A DNA stretch of 44,963 nt, taken from positions 1-44,963 of the forward strand of contig CACEEO010000004.1 of NCBI GenBank assembly GCA_902558585.1. The letters are read 5' to 3'. How positions within the stretch are numbered: the stretch's first letter is position 1; every line of letters begins with the position of its first letter. Shown here piece after piece: positions 40,740 to 44,963 of this stretch. Under the pieces are notes generated by a model. It was given only the letters and a program-made list of their open reading frames with translations. It had not been told where the DNA came from and did no database searches. The stretch comes from an uncultured Pelagibacteraceae bacterium (lineage in GTDB: Bacteria; Pseudomonadota; Alphaproteobacteria; Pelagibacterales; Pelagibacteraceae). Both the position numbers and the translations under genes were made by a program.

Positions 40740-40743
40740 GTTT
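40719..40743 (-). promoter_or_regulatory. IscR type-1 binding site
   Basis: This 25-base stretch was compared by eye with the E. coli IscR type-1 consensus (ATASYYGACTRWWWYAGTCRRSTAT). It matches at all but two positions, with the imperfect palindrome TTGACC...TAGTCAGG. It covers the -35 box and most of the spacer, so holo-IscR binding there should block transcription of iscR-suf. Confidence 0.8.
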
Positions 40744-40825
40744 AGAGTGTAAAAAAAGACTAACATATTGTCGCTGACTTATGATAAACCTACATTTTTT
40801 TTGAGAATAATAATCAATCTCGCTT

Positions 40826-41482
40826 ATGGATAACAAAATTTTAGAAATATTTATACCTGGCCCAGCTGGAAGACTAGAGGCTAAATATTATAAAAGTAAA
40901 AAAAATACTTCACCAATTGCTTTAGTATTACAGCCCCATCCTCAATATGGAGGAACTATGAATAATAAAGTAATAGTAGATACTTTTCATACATTTATGG
41001 ATAATGATTTTTCTGTTTGCAGAGTAAATTTCAGAGGTGTTGGAAAAAGTGATGGAGAATTTGATAATGGTCAAGGTGAACTTGCGGATGCAGCAGCGGC
41101 TTTAGATTGGTTAGAAAGAGAAAATTTTGATAATTCACAATGTTGGGTTTCAGGATTTTCTTTTGGATCTTTGATTGCAATGCAATTACTAATGAGAAGA
41201 CCAGAAATAAACAGATTTATAGCTATTTCACCTCAACCAAATGTTTATGATTTCTCATTTTTATCTCCATGTCCAACTTCAGGCATGGTTATTTATGGTA
41301 AAAAAGATGAATTAGTACCAGTAGAACACATTACAGAATTAGATAAAAGATTAACTTCTCAAAAAGGTATTAAAGTAGAATTTAATGCAATATCAGAGGC
41401 TAATCATTTCTTTTCAAAAACAAGTGACGCTTTAGTTAAACATCTTGATAAATATATAAAAAAAGAAACAGCACTATATTAA
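40826..41482 (+). CDS. Alpha/beta hydrolase (COG2945-type)
   Basis: A 218-residue alpha/beta hydrolase. The nucleophile elbow is GxSxG, 'GFSFGS' with S112. The acid is probably the Asp of 'YGKKDELVPV' and the base the His of 'EANHFF'. 'LVLQPHPQYGGTMNNKVV'-like sequence near residue 35 and 'RVNFRGVGKSDGEFDNG' are marks of the COG2945 group, whose substrates are unknown. It is divergent from iscR across a 136-base gap holding the IscR site, so it could fall under Fe-S control as well (inference). Its stop shares TTAA with the convergent anmK gene. Confidence 0.83.
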   Translation: MDNKILEIFIPGPAGRLEAKYYKSKKNTSPIALVLQPHPQYGGTMNNKVIVDTFHTFMDNDFSVCRVNFRGVGKSDGEFDNGQGELADAAAALDWLERENFDNSQCWVSGFSFGSLIAMQLLMRRPEINRFIAISPQPNVYDFSFLSPCPTSGMVIYGKKDELVPVEHITELDKRLTSQKGIKVEFNAISEANHFFSKTSDALVKHLDKYIKKETALY

Positions 41483-42621
41483 AAGTTTTCTACCAGTTTT
41501 CCACCCACTGTAAATTCTTTACATCCAGTTGTTGTGCTAAAAGAAATTGGTAAATTTAAAAAAGACCTTATAGCTAAAAATGCAAATGCTTGGGATTCAA
41601 TAAAATCACCATTTAAATTATAATTATCTATAATTTCCAAAGTAATATTTTTTTCGTTTAATATGTAATTTTTTAAACGACTAATTAAATTACTATTTTT
41701 TCTACCTCCACCACAGAGTAAATATGTAATACTATTTTTTTGATTAATATGTTTTAATCCTTCTGCAATCAAATATGCCGTAAAATCTGTTATAGTAGCA
41801 CAACCATCTTCTAAAGATAAACCCCTTGCAAAAGATACATCGAAATTTTTAATATCTAATGACTGGGAGTAAGAATTTATTTTAAAATTATCTATTGCCT
41901 GATTTAGAATTAATTGATCAACTTTTCCTGCATTAGATAGTTCACCATTTTTATCAAATTTTTTATTAGAGTTATTTCTTACCCATTCATCAATTAAACA
42001 ATTACCGGGGCCTATATCAAAAGCAGAAAGGTTATTTTTAAAATTATCTGAGTCATTAATAACTTTTGTAACATTTGCGATACCACCAATATTCAAGAAA
42101 CCTATTGGAAATTTAATATCAAAATTTTGATTAAATTTTTTTGATAAAATATGATGAAAAATTGGTGTTAAAGGTGCACCTTGGCCATTATTTTGAATAT
42201 CTGCTTGTCTAAAATCATATACGACTTTTTTTTTGACTATTTGAGATAACAATTTCCCATCTCCTAATTGATTGGTAATTTTCTCATTTGGATTATGAAA
42301 AATTGTTTGACCATGAAAACCTATCAAATCAATGGGATCTCTATATTTTTTTAATGATTGATTAACTGCATCAGCATGAAAAAGAGTTAAATTACGCTCT
42401 AATTCTCTTAATTTTTCTGAATTTTGTAAAAGATCTTTCTTTGTTAAAACTAAATCTCTTAATCGAACTAACTGATCCTGAAGATTTTTATCATACTCAT
42501 AATAATCGTCTAAAATGTTTGAAAATTCATCGTATCCATCTGAACTAATTATAGATAAATCAATACCATCCATAGATGTTCCGCTCATTAGTCCAATTGC
42601 AGTATATAATTTTTTTTTCAT
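41479..42621 (-). CDS. anmK: Anhydro-N-acetylmuramic acid kinase
   Basis: AnmK phosphorylates and opens 1,6-anhydro-MurNAc released from the cell wall, so it can be recycled. Its 380 residues are normal. The family start 'AIGLMSGTSMDGIDLSII' binds ATP. 'LIGFHGQTIFHNP', 'NGQGAPLTPIFH', 'FLNIGGIANVT' and 'FDIGPGNCLIDEW' follow in order, and 'LLCGGGRKNSNL' is near the C-terminus. It is divergent from tyrS with 45 bases between starts, an arrangement seen in other alphaproteobacteria. Confidence 0.93.
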   Translation of the reverse strand: MKKKLYTAIGLMSGTSMDGIDLSIISSDGYDEFSNILDDYYEYDKNLQDQLVRLRDLVLTKKDLLQNSEKLRELERNLTLFHADAVNQSLKKYRDPIDLIGFHGQTIFHNPNEKITNQLGDGKLLSQIVKKKVVYDFRQADIQNNGQGAPLTPIFHHILSKKFNQNFDIKFPIGFLNIGGIANVTKVINDSDNFKNNLSAFDIGPGNCLIDEWVRNNSNKKFDKNGELSNAGKVDQLILNQAIDNFKINSYSQSLDIKNFDVSFARGLSLEDGCATITDFTAYLIAEGLKHINQKNSITYLLCGGGRKNSNLISRLKNYILNEKNITLEIIDNYNLNGDFIESQAFAFLAIRSFLNLPISFSTTTGCKEFTVGGKLVENF

Positions 42622-42666
42622 TGATATGTTTTTTAAAAAAAATTTGTATATTGTAACTATAAACTT

Positions 42667-43896
42667 ATGAATAAATTTTTAAAAGAATTTAAAGATAGAG
42701 GTTTTTTCTATCAATGCACGAGTGAAGATGAACTATCTAAAAAATTAGATGAAGAAAAGATAAAAGGTTACATAGGTTTTGATTGTACGGCTGAAAGCTT
42801 ACATGTGGGTAGCTTACTGCAAATAATGTGTTTACGACTACTTCAAAAAAATGGACATCGACCAATAGTCTTACTTGGTGGAGGAACTACAAGAATTGGG
42901 GATCCATCTGGTAAAGATAAAACTAGAAAAATATTAAGTGAAGCTGAGATTGAAAAGAATATTAAAAATATCAAACATATTTTAAAAAAATTTTTAGATA
43001 ATGATGATCTAAATACAAAGCCAATATTTGTAAATAATTATACTTGGCTTAAAGATTTAAATTATATTTCATTTTTGAGAGATATCGGAAAACATTTCAC
43101 AATAAATAGAATGTTAACATTTGATAGTGTAAAACTCAGATTAGATAGAGAACAATCTCTTAGCTATATGGAGTTTAATTATATGATTTTACAAGCATAT
43201 GATTTTCTTGAATTAAATAAGAAAGAAAATTGTGTCTTACAAATCGGAGGTTCAGATCAATGGGGAAACATTGTTAATGGTGTTGAGCTAATTAAAAGAT
43301 ATTCTAATAATCAAACCTTTGGTTTAACAACTCCATTAATTACACTAGCAACTGGTGATAAAATGGGAAAAACTGAAAGTGGGGCTATTTGGTTAGATGA
43401 AAAATACTTATCTGCTTATGATTATTGGCAATTTTGGAGAAATGTAGATGATAGAGATGTAATTAAATTTTTAAAAATGTTTACTGAAATTGAAATTAAG
43501 GAAATAGAAACAATTAAAGATAAAGATATAAATGAATTAAAAATACTCCTTGCGAATAAAACTACAGAAATGTTACATGGAAAGGAAGCGGCTAAAAATT
43601 CTGAGCAAGCAGCAAAAGAAGCTTTTTCTGGAAACACTTTGGGTTCGAACTTGCCTAAAGTTAATATTCAATCAAATAAATTAGAAGAAAAAATAAATAT
43701 AATAGACCTTGTTTTGTTATCTAAACTAGAAAACTCAAAAAGCGAAATCAGAAGACTTTTGAAAGGGAATGCGATTAAAATAAATGATAATGTTATTTCA
43801 GATGAAAAATTCGAAATCAATAAAAATTTATTTAAAGATAACTATCTTAAACTTTCCCTTGGAAAAAAAAGACATATTAAAATAGAATTAAATTAA
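42667..43896 (+). CDS. tyrS: Tyrosyl-tRNA synthetase
   Basis: TyrS charges tRNA-Tyr. The class I HIGH motif appears as 'LHVGSL' at about residues 45-50, and 'GGGTTRIGDPSGKDKTR' and 'QIGGSDQWGNIVNG' are diagnostic of tyrosine-specific enzymes. The KMSKS loop is 'KMGKTES'. The C-terminal S4 RNA-binding domain ('SKSEIRRLLKGNAIKIND') is present. At 409 residues it is full length. Its stop shares TTAA with the convergent AsmA-like gene. Confidence 0.96.
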   Translation: MNKFLKEFKDRGFFYQCTSEDELSKKLDEEKIKGYIGFDCTAESLHVGSLLQIMCLRLLQKNGHRPIVLLGGGTTRIGDPSGKDKTRKILSEAEIEKNIKNIKHILKKFLDNDDLNTKPIFVNNYTWLKDLNYISFLRDIGKHFTINRMLTFDSVKLRLDREQSLSYMEFNYMILQAYDFLELNKKENCVLQIGGSDQWGNIVNGVELIKRYSNNQTFGLTTPLITLATGDKMGKTESGAIWLDEKYLSAYDYWQFWRNVDDRDVIKFLKMFTEIEIKEIETIKDKDINELKILLANKTTEMLHGKEAAKNSEQAAKEAFSGNTLGSNLPKVNIQSNKLEEKINIIDLVLLSKLENSKSEIRRLLKGNAIKINDNVISDEKFEINKNLFKDNYLKLSLGKKRHIKIELN

Positions 43897-44963
43897 TTTT
43901 TTTTAATTTTCTCTAAAGTTCTAGTTATAAATCTAGGAGTCAAAGTTTTTATAGGATTTACAGTAGTTTCTAAATCTTTAGGGGGACCTTTAATTTTAAA
44001 GCTGACACCAAAAACACCATCACCCACTTTCTTTCCAATCAATAAATCTCCAAGCAAAGGTATTGAAGCAATAGATCTATTAATTGTTGTCGCTGGAACC
44101 AAGGTTCCTCTTAAACTGATTAATTTATCTTCTTCAATGTATCCCTCTAATAAAATAGATATTGCTGGCCCAATTGCGTATAACTCCTGAATTTTCATAA
44201 GTTTATCTTCATTGGTAAAATTCATTTCAAAATCTGTAAACCTAATCCCCTCTCCTGTAAGTAAGTCCGCTATTCCTTGAAGAGATGCAAGAGCTAACAA
44301 TTTTGCTAACGCTGGAATTTCTTTAACTTTAAAATTATCAATTACTAATTTAGAAGTTGAAATTCCATCTTTTTTTAAAGAGTAAAAGTCTAAATATCCT
44401 TCTCTATCATCTTTAAATCCTTTAATAAATTTATATCTGTCTACAAGGGGTTTTGCCTTAGATGAGAAAAGAGTGGTAATTTTTTCACCTTGATCATTTT
44501 TTCTAATTGTAAATTTTATATTTTGTGAATTGTTATAAAAGGCCAAAATATCTGCTTCCTCTACTTTATTATTAATAATATTTATCTTTCCTTTTAAATC
44601 CTTAACAAAATATATTTTATCTATGTAAACTTCATCAAAATTTAAGTCCATATTTACGTTATTTTCGAAAAGATTATTTTCTTCTTTATCATCGGCATCT
44701 AGTAAATTCGAAATTAAAGAATTAGCATTGAATGAATTGCCATCAATTAAATAATTTTGGCCCTCAACTTTTATTATATTATAATTATTTTTTTTATTTT
44801 CCGTATCTAAATAATTAAAATTTGCCTGATCAATTTTTATTATTTGATTAGAGTCGTTTAGATGTAAATTCTTAATTTTAATATTGTTATTTTCTTCTTT
44901 AAGAATAAAGCTGTTTATATTAAGATTTTTATTATTTTTTAGCTCTCCATTAATTAGAAGATT
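43893..44963 (-). CDS. AsmA-like / DUF3971-type envelope protein, 5' part outside window
   Basis: The ORF track lists a start at 44651, but reading the frame by hand shows it stays open to the window edge with coding-like sequence ('YLIDGNSFNANSLISNLLDADD'). The gene is therefore longer and its N-terminus lies beyond 44963; at least 357 codons are present. The C-terminal part has features of AsmA/YhdP-like proteins, which are large inner-membrane-anchored beta-rich proteins involved in lipid transfer to the outer membrane. Examples are 'ALASLQGIADLLTGEGIRFTDFEMNF', 'YAIGPAISILLEGYI' and 'LRGTLVPATTINRSIASIPLLGDLLIG', followed by 'GVFGVSFKIKGPPKDLETTVNP'. The assignment rests on this conserved C-terminal segment. 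Confidence 0.82.
   Translation of the reverse strand, partial: NLLINGELKNNKNLNINSFILKEENNNIKIKNLHLNDSNQIIKIDQANFNYLDTENKKNNYNIIKVEGQNYLIDGNSFNANSLISNLLDADDKEENNLFENNVNMDLNFDEVYIDKIYFVKDLKGKINIINNKVEEADILAFYNNSQNIKFTIRKNDQGEKITTLFSSKAKPLVDRYKFIKGFKDDREGYLDFYSLKKDGISTSKLVIDNFKVKEIPALAKLLALASLQGIADLLTGEGIRFTDFEMNFTNEDKLMKIQELYAIGPAISILLEGYIEEDKLISLRGTLVPATTINRSIASIPLLGDLLIGKKVGDGVFGVSFKIKGPPKDLETTVNPIKTLTPRFITRTLEKIKKN

Noticed and set aside
40690-40836. Long start of the IscR-like ORF
   Set aside because: It would translate through the promoter and IscR site; the family N-terminus [10 protein letters not shown] begins at 40689.
43893-44651. Treating the AsmA-like ORF as complete at 44651
   Set aside because: The frame remains open with coding-like sequence up to base 44963, so the listed Met is internal.
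1-44963. Possible tRNA, rRNA, CRISPR, insertion-sequence or phage elements
   Set aside because: Gaps between genes are all under about 165 bases and none contains a cloverleaf, regular spaced repeats, transposase motifs or terminal repeats that I could see.

Overview
The window looks like a chromosome segment from a SAR11-type alphaproteobacterium (Pelagibacterales / 'Candidatus Pelagibacter'). This is an inference from four traits. The DNA is very AT-rich with Lys/Asn/Ile-rich proteins. Genes are packed so tightly that convergent pairs share stop codons and some divergent starts lie 9-30 bp apart. The gene content is typical: TRAP and sugar ABC uptake systems, several 2-oxoglutarate/Fe(II) oxygenases and a SUF-only Fe-S system. 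A tandem SAM-II/SAM-V-like riboswitch precedes a homocysteine methyltransferase, an arrangement known from marine SAR11. I found no tRNA, rRNA, insertion sequence, phage gene, CRISPR array or origin, and no gene-free stretch longer than 300 bases.

Layout. (1) 1-4536: an uncharacterised metabolic cassette with a ketopantoate-reductase-like protein (cut by the window edge), two 2OG/Fe(II) oxygenases, a D-2-hydroxyacid dehydrogenase and a Gfo/Idh/MocA oxidoreductase. (2) 4567-9443: a MauG/CcpA-like di-heme peroxidase whose start is a puzzle, a divergent Sel1-repeat protein, and a complete TRAP transporter. (3) 9555-11022: a second D-2-hydroxyacid dehydrogenase and an exported Cys-containing protein of unknown role. 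(4) 11023-17972: an inositol/sugar block with iolE-like, Gfo/Idh and iolG-like genes, a three-gene ribose/fructose/inositol-type ABC importer with a terminator after the binding protein, and a PhyH-type oxygenase. (5) 18124-28921: a molybdenum block. It holds a GYD protein, moaA-moaC-moaD-moaE, msrP-msrQ, a MocA-like nucleotidyltransferase, an XdhC split into two genes, form-II coxM-coxL-coxS, coxG and moaB. Together these make molybdopterin, modify it and supply two kinds of molybdoenzyme. (6) 28931-34453: TauE/SafE exporter, another 2OG oxygenase, the riboswitch-controlled homocysteine methyltransferase, a DMT exporter, a YbaK deacylase, glutamine synthetase and a small unknown gene. (7) 34520-40689: iscR-sufB-C-D-S-U-T-A on the minus strand, behind a promoter with an excellent IscR type-1 site. 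(8) 40826-44963: alpha/beta hydrolase, anmK, tyrS and the 3' part of an AsmA-like gene.

The pieces connect. The SUF operon supplies Fe-S clusters for MoaA and CoxS. The moa genes supply cofactor for MsrP and CoxL. The binding-protein genes of the two importers (dctP and the ABC binding protein) carry nearly identical strong ribosome-binding leaders. The most interesting places are the tandem riboswitch, the molybdenum block with its split XdhC, a 24-bp-arm hairpin ending 1 nt before the moaA start codon, the di-heme peroxidase with no normal in-frame start, and the first oxygenase cassette.
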